A DNA stretch of 64,000 nt from Aquarana catesbeiana (taxonomy: Eukaryota > Chordata > Amphibia > Anura > Ranidae): contig NC_133326.1 in assembly GCF_042186555.1 (NCBI RefSeq), positions 97,328,144 to 97,392,143 on the forward strand, written 5' to 3'. The notes below the pieces were generated by a model. It saw nothing but the letters and a program-made list of their open reading frames with translations. It made no database searches and was not told the DNA's origin. This document shows positions 21,055 to 31,309 of this stretch, one piece after another. Position numbers and translations under genes: made by a program. How positions within the stretch are numbered: position 1 is the first letter of the stretch; every line of letters begins with the position of its first letter.

Positions 21055-22090
21055 AATTCTTAGTTATAAAAATGGCTTACATCCCACTCAAAATTTAAGC
21101 CAGAGGGAATGCGGGTCTGGAGCAAAAAAATCCAGAACACCTCCCTGCGGCATAAAATACGTAAAATATCCCTACCTTTCTTAGGAGTGTGGATCATTTC
21201 AACAACCTGAACCTTCATAGTAGACGTATCACCAGTATGAGATTCGCTACATTGGTATTTTTATTTTTGTGAACACTATACACATGTTTGTAAAAAAGGC
21301 CCCTCAACCTTCTTGTGGTTCTACCCATGTAATGTATGTGGTACGGATGGCACATGATCAGGTAAACCTCATATTTGGTGTTACAGTTGTAAAAAGATGA
21401 GATGTCAAACTGTTTCTGAGTAGTTGTGGCCTGAAAAGTATTGCCCCCCCCCCCCCGAATATGGTTACAACACGGGCAGTCATGGGCTCCATATTTCAAA
21501 TTTCCTTTAAAGTGCAGCCACGTGAATGACTGCACTTGTTTGCAAGGATTGAAAAACTTGGAGCTAATGACTGACCTATCGTTGGTGCTCTTCTGGATAA
21601 AATGTTAAACCCCTGTTTAAGAATGTCTGCACAGGTTGTATCGACATTCAGGATGAGTAAATACTTATAAATAATATCCTTAACCTGGGCAAATTCCACA
21701 CTGAAGGTGGTAGAAAGGGTCAGTTTGCCATTACAAGGCTCCATCCTGTTCTTCTTCTGACCTAACCAGTCTTCCCTCTTTTTGCTCTTTGCTATTTGTA
21801 ATGCCCTCTCCCTCGTCCATCGTGGGGATCCCCTAGCTAGGAAATGCTTAAAAATTAAAGCAGCCTCTGTCTCAAATTTTGAGTCGCTACTGCAAATACA
21901 TCTAATGCACAGAAACTGTCCTACAGGGACACCCCGGTGGTATGCATGGGATGACTTTATTGGGCTAGGAGCAATGTATTGCCTGACAGGGGTTTCCTAT
22001 AGAGGGCGGTCTCAACACATAGCACTTAACCGGTAAGATGCACGTCTATATAACAGATCTCTCTGTTATCAGCCGTGCCTGTAAACTGTA
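21055..22090 (-). pseudogene. Penelope-like retroelement RT C-terminus plus GIY-YIG domain (broken)
   Basis: Reading the minus strand from 22000 downward gives, with at least one frame change, PVGQFLCIRC, SDSKFETEAALIFKH, then VDTTCADIL and ILSRRAPTIGQSLAPSF, a motif at the end of Penelope-type reverse transcriptase. Then FKGNLKYGAHDCPCCNHI, FYNCNTKYEVYLIMC and HYMGRTTRRLRG follow: a GIY-YIG endonuclease with YEVYLI as GIY, HYMG as YIG and a conserved Arg. The tail REVFWIFLL and SGLNFEWDV also fits the family's end. Catalytic RT motifs lie upstream and are missing, so the copy is 5'-truncated. Reaction in the family: reverse transcription primed at endonuclease-cut chromosomal DNA. Frames are broken, so it is inactive. 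Confidence 0.8.
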
Positions 22091-22129
22091 TGGGGTGGGA
22101 GTGTCCTCTACTTAGAGGTTCAGTAGGTC

Positions 22130-22278
22130 AGTCTTCCTTTAGGTTTTGAAGAAGCACAATGTATGTGTAAATTTTCGGCACCCCTTGGTCTGTTGTTTTA
22201 GTCCTGGTGGCAGTCTTTCAATAAACCTGTTGGACGGATGTTGGTGTGCAGCTAATTTTTCTCACTTGGTCTAGCGAC
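22130..22278 (+). ncRNA. Decayed hammerhead at right, inverted end of Penelope-like element
   Basis: TTGAAGA (22146-22152), extra A, stem II GCACA...TGTGT, TAAA for GAAA, and AATAAA at 22220-22225. It is the reverse-complement partner of the end at 16.2 kb and runs opposite to the coding remnant. Confidence 0.4.
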
Positions 22279-22425
22279 ACCCCTGCTACCCTCTGTCATG
22301 GCTGATGGAACATCTTATGAGTGCTCATACCTCGCTGCGCTCTCGCAGCCACTGTCACATTATGAGTGGTACCAGAGCCAGGGCTCCATGGGAGGCCTCC
22401 TTCTCTCCCTCACAGATAGCAGAGG

Positions 22426-24897
22426 GTTAATAGAACTTAGAGAGTAGAGGGTTAGCGTTCTAATAAGATAATAGAGGATTAATAGAACACAGATAGTGCA
22501 GGGCTAATGGAACACAGATAGTAGAGGGTTAATGGAACACAGATAGTACAGGGCAAATGGAACACAGATAGTAGAGGGTTAATGGAACACATATAGTAGA
22601 AGTTTAATGGAACACAGATAGTAGTGGGTTAATGGAACACATAGTAGAGTGTTAATGGAACACAGATAGTACAGGGCTAATTGAATACAGATAGTAGAGG
22701 GTTAATGGAACACAGATAGTACAGGGCGAATGGAACACAGATAGTAGTGGGTTAATTGAACACAGATAGTAGAGGTTTAATGGTACACAATTAGTACAGG
22801 GCTAATGGAACACAGATGGTATTGAGTCAATGGAACACAGATAGTACAGGGCTAATGGAACACAGATAGTACAGGGTTAATGGAACACAGATAGTAGAGG
22901 GTTAATAGAACACAGATAGTATCGGGTTAAAGAAACACAGATAGTAGAAGGTTAATAGAACACAGATAATACAGGATTAATGGAACACAGATAGTACAGG
23001 ACTAATGGAACACAAATAGTAGAGGGTTAATAGAACACAGAAAGTACAGGACTAATAGAACATAGATAGTAAAGGGTTAATGGGACACAGATAGTAGAGG
23101 GTTAATAGAACACAGATAGTACAGGGTTAATATAACACAGATAGTAGAGGGTTAATAGAACACAGATAGTAGAGGGTTAATAGAACACAGATAGTAGCGG
23201 GTTAATGGAACACAGATAGTAGAAGGTTAATAGAACACAGATAGTACAGGATTAATCGAACACAGATAGTACAGGACTAATAGAACACAGATAGTAGAGG
23301 GTTAATAGAACACAGATAGTACAGGCTTAATAGAACACAGAAAGTACAGGACTAATGGAACACAGATAGTAAAGGGTTAATAGAACACAGATAGTACAGG
23401 ATTAATGGAACACAGATAGTACAGGACTAATGGAACACAGATAGTACAGGACTAATGGAACACAGATAGTAGAGGGTTAATAGAACACAGAAAGTACAGG
23501 ACTAATGGAACATAGATGGTAAAGGGTTAATGGAACACAGATAGTAGAGGGTTAATAGAACAGAGATAGTAGAGGGTTAATAGAACACAGATAGTACAGG
23601 GTTAATAGAACACAGATAGTACAGGGTTAATGGAACACAGATAGTAGAAGGTTAATAGAACACAGATAGTACAGGATTATTCGAGCACAGATAGTACAGG
23701 ACTAATAGAACACAGATAGTAGAGGGTTAATAGAACACAGATAGTACAGGCTTAATAGAGCACAGAAAGTACAGGACTAATGGAACACAGATAGTAAAGG
23801 GTTAATGGAACACAGATAGTACAGGGTTAATAGAACACAGATAGTACAGGATTAATGAAACACAGATAGTACAGGACTAATGGAACACAGATAGTAGAGG
23901 GTTAATGGAACACAGATAGTAGAGGGTTAATGGAACACAGATAGTAGAGGGTTAATAGAACACAGAAAGTACAGGACTAATGGAACATAGATAGTAAAGG
24001 GTTAATGGAACATCGATAGTAGAGGGTTAATAGAACACAGATAGTACAGGGTTAATAGAACACAGATAGTACAGGGTTAATAGAACACAGATAGTACAGG
24101 GTTAATAGAACACATATAGTAGAGGGTTAATAGAACACAGATAGTAGAGAGTTAATAGAACACAGATAGTACAGGGTTAATATAACACAGATAGTACAGG
24201 ATTAATGAAACACGGATAGTACAGGACTAATGGAACACAGATAGTAGAGGGTTAATGGAACACAGATAGTAGAGGGTTAATGGAACACAGATAGTAGAGG
24301 GTTAATGGAACACAGATAGTAGAGGGTTAATAGAACACAGAAAGTACAGGACTAATGGAACATAGATAGTAAAGGGTTAATGGAACATAGATAGTAGAGG
24401 GTTAATGGAACATAGATAGTAGAGGGTTAATGGAACACAGATAGTAGAGGGTTAATAGAACACAGAAAGTACAGGACTAATGGAACATAGATAGTAAAGG
24501 GTTAATGGAACATAGATAGTAGAGGGTTAATAGAACACAGATAGTACAGGGTTAATAGAACACAGATAGTAGAGGGTTAATAGAACACAGATAGTAGAGA
24601 GTTAATAGAACACAGATAGTACAGGGTTAATATAACACAGATAGTACAGGGTTAATAGAACACAGATAGTAGAGGGTTAATAGAACACAGATAGTACAGG
24701 GTTAATAGAACACAGATAGTAGAGAGTTAATATAACACAGATAGTACAGGGTTAATAGAACACAGATAGTAGAGAGTTAATAGAACACAGATAGTACAGG
24801 GTTAATAGAACACAGATAGTAGAGAGTTAATAGAACACAGATAGTAGAGGGTTAATAGAACACAGATAGTACAGGGTTAATAGAACACAGATAGTAA
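22426..24897. repeat. 25-bp minisatellite, about 98 units, with variant-unit pattern
   Basis: Unit close to agagggttaatagaacacagatagt, repeated in near-strict 25-bp phase for 2.5 kb. Common variants are acagg for agagg, ggactaat for ggttaat, tagaacac for tggaacac and aaagt for tagt. The variant agaaagtacaggactaat recurs at distances that are multiples of 25, giving a mixed higher-order pattern. No coding frame runs through it. Confidence 0.95.
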
Positions 24898-25645
24898 AGG
24901 TGCAGAAGGGGAAGTCTAGCTGCAAGGGTTAATAGTGAGGGAGGAGTTGACGACGATGAGTAGTACATGTAGTATCATACACGCTGTTTGGAGAGGGATG
25001 ACCGGCTGTGTGAATGGTAGGTTGTGGGTCAGTGGTCTTAGGGTTGGGGTATTGGATGTATGATGGAGGGGTGATCAGGACACAGACATTGTAGGGACAG
25101 ACACCAGCAGCGGAGCACAGCTGGGATAGCGCACGGAATGGAAGGTGCTATTATTATCCTGATCCCCCTCCCCTCCTGACAGTACACTGGAGGAGTTGCA
25201 TTCATTTGCAGAACAAGTCTGGCGTTGGCTATCACCAGGGAAAGGACTGATATACAGGAGGACTTGCAGTCATCTCATTCAGCAGCCAGATCAGAGCTGA
25301 GACATCGCACATCACTGTCCTCCAGCTTCACATCTTCAGATCTTCCCAATACAAGGCTGAATGTGTGCCTGACATCCGGGCTCTGATCTTGGGGGGGTCT
25401 AAGGAGAGCTGAATGTCTAACTTGCCCTTGAGTTGCGTTTTCCTTCCTTCTGCTAGGGGTGGACCGGTCTCCAGGAGACGAGGGTTGTCTATGGAAGCGA
25501 TCTGACCATGATCAGAAGATCGGATGAGGAGCAGCACATGGAGCTGTCTGTGTTTAAAGACCGGCTGCTGTGTGAATTCTACTCTTGATTGATACACTAG
25601 GAAGGCTCTGCTCTATACTCTGGAAAGTGACTGTGTGGAGCTGAC
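24898..25645. promoter_or_regulatory. Probable 5' flank of the ENTREP-family gene (no core promoter assigned)
   Basis: This is the first non-repetitive sequence upstream of the coding exon at 26706 and lacks obvious transposon signatures. By position it could hold the promoter or a non-coding first exon. I could not identify a TATA box, CpG island edge or transcription start by eye, so the call rests on location only. Confidence 0.25.
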
Positions 25646-26460
25646 TTCCCTCTAGGGATTACTGTCCGCTACATCCATCGCCTTGGACACTCTAAAGATC
25701 ACTGACCACCACAATCCTCACCCTGACCTCGACAACCCTTACCTTGGACCTTCTGGATATCCCTGACTGCTAGGTCCATCACCCTGGACCCTCTGGATAT
25801 CACTGACTGCTAGGTACATCACTGGAGATCACGCATCGCTATGGTCCACAATCCTGGATCCCTCTGGTGATCACTGTCCGCTACATCCACCACCTTGGAC
25901 CCTTTAGAGAGCACTGACCACCATAATTCTCACCCTGACCTCTACAATCCTCACCTTGGATCTTCTGGAGATCACTAGGTACATCCCTGGAGATCACTCA
26001 CCGCTAAGTCCACAACCTTGGACCCTCTGGAGATCACTGACTGCTTGGTTCATCACCTTGGACCCTCCGGAGATCCCTGGCATCTAGGTACATCACATTG
26101 TACCCTTTGGAGACCACTCGTCGCTATGTCCACAGCCTTGGACCTTTCAGGTGATCACTGACCATTACATCCATCACCTTGGACCCATCTGGAGATCACT
26201 GACCACTACAATCCTCATCTTAAATCCTTGACCTCTACAACCATCGCCTTAAAACATTTGGAAATCATTGACCGCTAGGTCCATCACCTTGGAAACTCTA
26301 GAGATCACTGATCGCTAGATCCATCACTTTGGACCCTCTGGAGATCATTGATCGCTAGATCCATCACCTTGGACCTTTCTGGAGCTCCTTTGCTGCTAGG
26401 TCCCTCCTTGTGGACTCTCTGGAGACCACTGACCTCTACATTCTTCACCTTGGACCCTTG
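25646..26460 (+). repeat. Degenerate 40-bp tandem repeat upstream of the coding exon
   Basis: The cleanest units are gagatcactgatcgctagat then ccatcactttggaccctctg, 40 bp, near 26300-26380. About 20 diverged units extend back to 25646. It ends 250 bp before the start codon, so it may be transcribed as 5' UTR or sit in the promoter. Confidence 0.8.
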
Positions 26461-26705
26461 TGCTCCATAGGAGCAGATACAGCTACCTTTAACTTTTCCA
26501 GTATAAAAAGCCTTACTATTACTGATTGTTCACAGGGCATTTCATTCAAGAAGAACCTCTATCCTCTGCCTGAACTTGGAATCTTTACATTAACCTTGAT
26601 CAGATTTGCTCTAGATTTATATCACGATTTGAGTATAATTTTTCTTCTTCAGCTTATCTAGAGGAACAACGATTTCTGTAAGGACATTCTTGGCGTTGAT
26701 TGTCC
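26461..26705 (+). other. Probable 5' UTR next to the ENTREP-family start
   Basis: Non-repetitive sequence directly before the start codon. tttttcttcttcag ending at 26652 would serve as a 3' splice site, so a non-coding exon upstream is possible. An in-frame TGA lies at 26697-26699. Confidence 0.35.
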
Positions 26706-26933
26706 ATGATGCCCCTAAATGCCCTTCCTGGTAGCCGCTCCTTGAGCCCCGCTGCTCTGTCCAGGAGCCTGTCTCGCCTGCGGGAATATCGCACCCGCTC
26801 CAGGATCATGCTGTCTCTAGGGGTGTCACAGATGGTGCTCGGGTGTCTCATCGTGGCTGTCAGCTTCGCAGCTTTGGCTCTCACGACGTCTGCCAGGGTT
26901 AGGCACTCTTGCCCTTTCTGGGCTGGCTTTTCT
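26706..26933 (+). CDS. ENTREP1/ENTREP2: First coding exon of an ENTREP1/ENTREP2 (FAM189A) family gene
   Basis: The exon encodes 76 residues: MMPLNALPGSRSLS, a basic Ser/Arg stretch (RSLSRLREYRTRSR), then a membrane segment at about residues 35-60 (IMLSLGVSQMVLGCLIVAV) and TTSARVRHSCPFWAGFS. The last part matches what I know of the N-terminus of FAM189A1/A2, multi-span membrane proteins of the endosomal system that bind epsin and HECT ubiquitin ligases such as ITCH through later PPxY motifs. TGA at 26697 blocks upstream extension; the second ATG (26709) has the better context (A at -3). The reading frame stops at a clean donor, TCT|GTGAGT at 26934, phase 0. Which paralogue it is I cannot settle. 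The following exon was not found in the remaining 37 kb, in line with a long first intron. Base composition and freedom from stops contrast with the surroundings. Confidence 0.88.
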
Positions 26934-27555
26934 GTGAGTAAATCATGGTTTTCTATTACTATACTGTATGTGTTCTAGTTGAATGTCTGCTCACAATGAT
27001 TGGATCTGCTCATCTCTCACATGTCCTGCTATGCCTGGCATAGCAGGTGAATGGCTTGCTTGGTGATCCTAGAGAAGTGGTATCAGACTTGTTTTGTGAT
27101 TCCCCCAAGTAGGGGCACCTAAGGCTGATGCCTTTTGCGAACCTTCTATATTTGTACACATGTGCAGAGTGGTAGAAAGAGATACTTGCTCATACTGCCA
27201 GGCTGCATTTTATAATACCAGCTATCTGATTATATTCAGTGCTTAGTGCTACAGACTATAGTTCTTCTAGTTTATGCATTGTTTCATTTATTGTTCAATA
27301 TTCACATGGATACAATGATGATGTTTATTTTCTTTCTGGGACAGTTGCTGCAAATAATATGGACACCTATCACGCATTTTTTTCTGCAGTTTTATTAAAG
27401 GTAGCAAGCAGCTACTTTTTGGTAGATTGTGTGATCATCCATTCATTTATAGAGGATATCCATAGACACTGCTGGTGGCCAAGTTTGATGACCATAGATT
27501 TGCAGCCACTGGTTTGGTTGTGCAGACCAAAGGAAATCGAACATTTTACTGATTT
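26934..27555 (+). other. Start of the long first intron; unrecognised sequence
   Basis: Begins with the splice donor GTGAGTA. No repeat or second exon recognised in this stretch. Confidence 0.5.
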
Positions 27556-27611
27556 GCTAGGTGTGTGTGTATGTATGTATGTATGTATGTATGTGTGTAA
27601 TAAATATATAA

Positions 27612-27690
<79 letters not shown>
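27556..27690. repeat. Compound microsatellite (TG/TATG)n, (TAAA)n, (TA)n
   Basis: gtgtgtgtgtatgtatgtatg passes into aaatataaatata and then a (TA) run of about 33 units. Apparent frames through it are spurious. Confidence 0.95.
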
Positions 27691-27693
<3 letters not shown>

Positions 27694-28860
27694 GTGCACA
27701 ATGAATAGGTAGTTCAGTTATTATGGGATGGGGGGTGTTGGGACAAAAAAGATAATTTGTACGATGTGAAATACCCCCCACAAAAATCGAGTTGCAGGAA
27801 CTAATATTTCTGAATAAATACATCTGTTGTGATAATCACTTTACTAAAAAATGTATATGATATACAATCAATCAACCCAAAACTGTATGTTTCTTGAAAT
27901 TGCCACCTTATATTTTTGGTTAAACACATGGACAGTTTTCCAGTTTTTTCAGCTAGCTGTAAATCACAAAATGATTGGGCATTTAAAAATAAACCCTTAT
28001 TGAGAGAAATGGGTGAGGTGCCATTACTATCTTTTTCCTCAACATGCTGCTTGCCTGGCTGTCATCCTGGTATTTTTAGTGTTCTGTTTTCTTGGCAAAG
28101 ATGTGCAGCTAAGCTATAGGGCAATCTATCAACATCCTTGCCATATGATATATATATATATATATTGATGATGGATTTCCTTGATTCAGTTCATCACTTT
28201 TATGATTTTTAAGCCAATTGAAAGGGCAAGAAAATTGCGCTGTGAGTTTGGAGTATATCAATGTTGAGTGCACCATTGAATCCATGCTGTCCTTTTTTTT
28301 GCTAGCATATTACTGCTGTAGTTCTTCAGTTGTAAATTCTGCTTTTATTGTGTTGTTTAGTAGTGTGAATTTACATCTTATAGAGTTACTTGAATCAATT
28401 CCCATTTGAGTGATTTTTTTTTTTTTTCCTTTTTTCAAAGCTTTCTTTAATTTTGAATGTAAGCTGTCATGTGTCACTACAACAAAAGTTGTTACAATAC
28501 CAGTCCTTACAGAGCAAGTTTTTATCTACTGGTCACATCCTTTGGGCAAAATAAAAAAGACGTGTAATGACGGAGTCCGTCAATAGCATTAGCACAGCAG
28601 TTTTTATTTTCCTGAATCCCATCTGTAACACAGTTATTACCTGTCGATTCTGTCAGTAGGTCTGTATTTTTTAAACTTCCTTTAACAGATTAAGCTGTTC
28701 AGAAAAAATGGCAGTTTTAAAGGAGCTATTTTGGCCCTACTTCTCATATGGATCACAGGATTGCAGTTAGTTCTGCACTCCTGTGACCCATTTTCAGCCA
28801 ACAGTGGTCTAAAGTCTGCTGTCGGCTGAAGTCACTCAGCTGATCCAGGCTCTCTATCGA
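27691..28860. other. Intronic, no feature; short (AT)n at 28147-28165
   Basis: Apart from a dozen AT dinucleotides no repeat or exon was recognised. Confidence 0.4.
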
Positions 28861-29640
28861 TCTTGACTTTAATGTTAGGATCCACCCAGATGCCTGGACC
28901 GGCAGCTGGCTCAGCCTCTCAGCAAGCAGCTGGAAGACCAACCACCAGCCACTCCCAACCCCTGCACAGTCCAGCGCTCAAGCGAGTGCCGGAGAAGCAG
29001 AGAACATTTCTAAGAGTGGAGAGGAGACCTGAGCAATCAGCTGTGTTTAATCGCTCAGGTCTCAGTGCAGAGCCTACAGTGGACAGATGCAGCATCAGAT
29101 AAATGCCGCAACCACCTTGTTTATTTATTTATTTTTTTTTAAAGGCTGAGACCATCCTTTGAACCATGACGGGGGTGCTTACAATGGTCAGTTTATATTC
29201 ATAAACCTTTATACCAGAAGGAAAGAAAATACTTTCTGTAACTGCTTAAAGTGTCAGCTGAAGTTGGGCTTTAATTTGTACTGTATGTAAAGTCCATCTA
29301 AACGTTCAAAAGTTGACATTTCTGCTCTCCAAAGGTGGTATGTTATTCCGCCATAGATCTAGTGGGGGAGTGAGTGTAGCCATCCTAAAACTGGAAGCAT
29401 CTTTTTGGGTTACCAGGGGAAAAAAAAAACCTAAAGTTGGTCATACATGGATCAAAATTTGTCAGGTTCGACAGGGACTGGCCGAATCTCAATCCATGTA
29501 TGGGCAGGCTGGTAGTACACAAGTTGATCAGTCAATTGACACCCCTTACCTTGTGCTGCCGGGAAGAAGCTGGGGTGGAGTTGGGAAGCAGAAAGTGAAG
29601 GGTCTGGAGGAGGACCAGTGGAGAGCAGGAGTCAGGTGTC
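28861..29640. other. Intronic, repeat-like but unassigned
   Basis: Contains a small inverted pair (gagacctgagcaatcagctg with gattaaacacagctgat-type neighbour near 29030-29060) and a tggtcatacatggatcaaa phrase at 29438 found in other MITE-like sequence near 50490. No family assigned. Confidence 0.3.
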
Positions 29641-29990
29641 AGAGTCTGCTGAATGCTGAGATGAGGGAGGCAGAGACAAGGGGGTGCTCTACTGCACAGA
29701 GAGGTGCAGGATCTGTAGGAGGAGTCCTGTCCTCCTGCTGCCAGCTGCTGAGATGGTGGTGGGGGGAGGTGGGGGGATGTAGAGACAAGCCTCTCCGCGG
29801 CTGCAGGGAGAAGCACAGGATCTGGCAGAGGAGTTTTGTGCTCCTCTCTGCTGCCGACTGCTGAGATAAGGTGTAGGCAGGGATGAGGGGGGTGCCACTG
29901 CTGCAGGAGAGGTGTGAGGGCCACATGAAATGGCATGGAGGGCCGAATTCAGACCGTGGGCCTTGTGTAGGACACATGCTCTACTAGTTG
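29641..29990. mobile_element. hAT-like right end with internal duplication
   Basis: The end gggccgaattcagaccgtgg then gggccttgtgtaggacac resembles a hAT terminus. Before it a unit of about 115 bp (ggatctgtaggaggagtcct... and ggatctggcagaggagtttt...) is present twice. The left end was not located. Confidence 0.4.
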
Positions 29991-30870
29991 AAAAAAAAAA
30001 AAAAAAAAGCATAATGTATGGGCTGCCTAATGCAGCCACCAGAGCTAAAGATTGGAAAGAGGCTAAATATTACGTTTTTGTCTTTGGGTTTAGATCCACT
30101 TTAATTTGAACATCAAACATATTTTTTCTTAATGTTTTATCATATGTCACCATTTGCTTTAGTACATATAGAAAACCGGCTGTGTGCCCAAGTAAGTGTC
30201 TTTATGATACCAAAACAGGAGTGAAACTTATATTTTCAGATCAGAATTATGTTACTATTGGTTTGTGCTTAATCTCGTCACTATATACGTTTCGGCAGAA
30301 AGTTTTTACTTGGAACTTTTGATTGACTGTAGATGGGTAAAGTGTGAAGTGTGATATTGTTTGCATTGTTATAGTAATTATACCTTATTTTGTGGAATAA
30401 TTTATTGTGAGCATTTATGTGTTCCATGATGATAATATTAACTAATCTTGCGCGCATTTTATTTTCAGTAAATTGTGTCAATTTTCTTGTATCTGTAACC
30501 ATAAGATATAGAGTAACTTGCCCCGAGGGTAGATCCTGACTTTTAAGTACAACTAACCTATCAGGGTGTTTAATTTTCTGTCATATTTCCTAATCTTTTA
30601 AGCCAACAGATGTCCTGATGGATACGTGCAGTTTTAAGGTTCCTCTCTTTTGAATTGGATCTGAAGACAATTTCATATCTTTAAGGTCTAAGCAAACACC
30701 AGCTGAGAGCAGTCAGAGAAATGGTCATTGGTCAGATTAGAAAACACTGTTTTTGCTTTTTTTGTCCTTAGAAGACGCATGTTATGTACCTTCTGCAATA
30801 AGGCAAACTTGCCTACCTGTTTGCAGTCTCGTTTAGAAAGTACACTGCACTGGAAATATGCGCTGGAAGT
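29991..30870. other. Intronic, no feature recognised
   Basis: No recognisable protein or repeat. Confidence 0.4.
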
Positions 30871-30878
30871 ATGTCATC

Positions 30879-31278
30879 TAGATGTGTACAATTTTGTTTC
30901 TGTCTGAATACAAATTTCGGACGAATTTAAATACATCCGAATCTCAGAAAGAAACAATAACAAATAGTAACAAATTTTTTTGAAAGCCATTAAAATTTGT
31001 TCTGTTTATTCGTCCCCATTACATGGGGACAAGGTGCTTTGGAGTGGGGGCACAGATCCTCTCCTGCCCCAAAGCACCCACCCCCCATGTTGGGGGCGTG
31101 TGACCTGGTATGGTTCAGGAGGGGGGGGCTCGCTGCCCCCCCCCCCTTTTCTGACCTGCTGGGCTGCATGCTCAGATAAGGGTCTGGAATGCATTTTTGG
31201 GGGGACCCTATGTCATTCTTTTTTTTTTTTTTTTAAATTGGCCTGGTATGGACTGGGGGGGGGGGGGGGGGCCCTACA

Positions 31279-31309
<31 letters not shown>

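Larger units (their letters stand above)
16015..22278 (-). mobile_element. Penelope-like element with inverted ends, carrying later insertions
   Basis: Its two ends are reverse complements: 16128-16265 on the minus strand matches 22140-22270 on the plus strand (accaagtgagaaaaatt, ccgtccaacaggtttatt, tgccaccaggac, gtgcttcttcaaaac). Each end holds a decayed hammerhead and AATAAA (minus 16165-16170, plus 22220-22225). Coding remnants of a Penelope-like protein lie at 21055-22090. A possible direct repeat CTAGCGAC occurs at 16015-16022 and 22271-22278. Hammerheads in the terminal repeats and inverted, 5'-truncated copies are established features of this class. The left half also holds a piggyBac-like piece, a Harbinger MITE and a 42-bp minisatellite, which I take as later additions. 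Confidence 0.55.

Noticed and set aside
22426..24897. CRISPR-like array
   Set aside because: Repeats are adjacent 25-bp units with no unique spacers, in a vertebrate-type sequence; it is a minisatellite.
27239..27712. 157-codon frame ending in an alternating IY run
   Set aside because: It crosses a (TA)n microsatellite; no family resemblance in the rest.
29313..29977. Overlapping frames on both strands of 110-180 codons
   Set aside because: GC-rich hAT-like repeat with an internal 115-bp duplication; products are low-complexity and lack known motifs.
30281..30330. CGAAACGTAT on the minus strand as hammerhead 3' core
   Set aside because: No CTGANGA upstream and no paired stem I.
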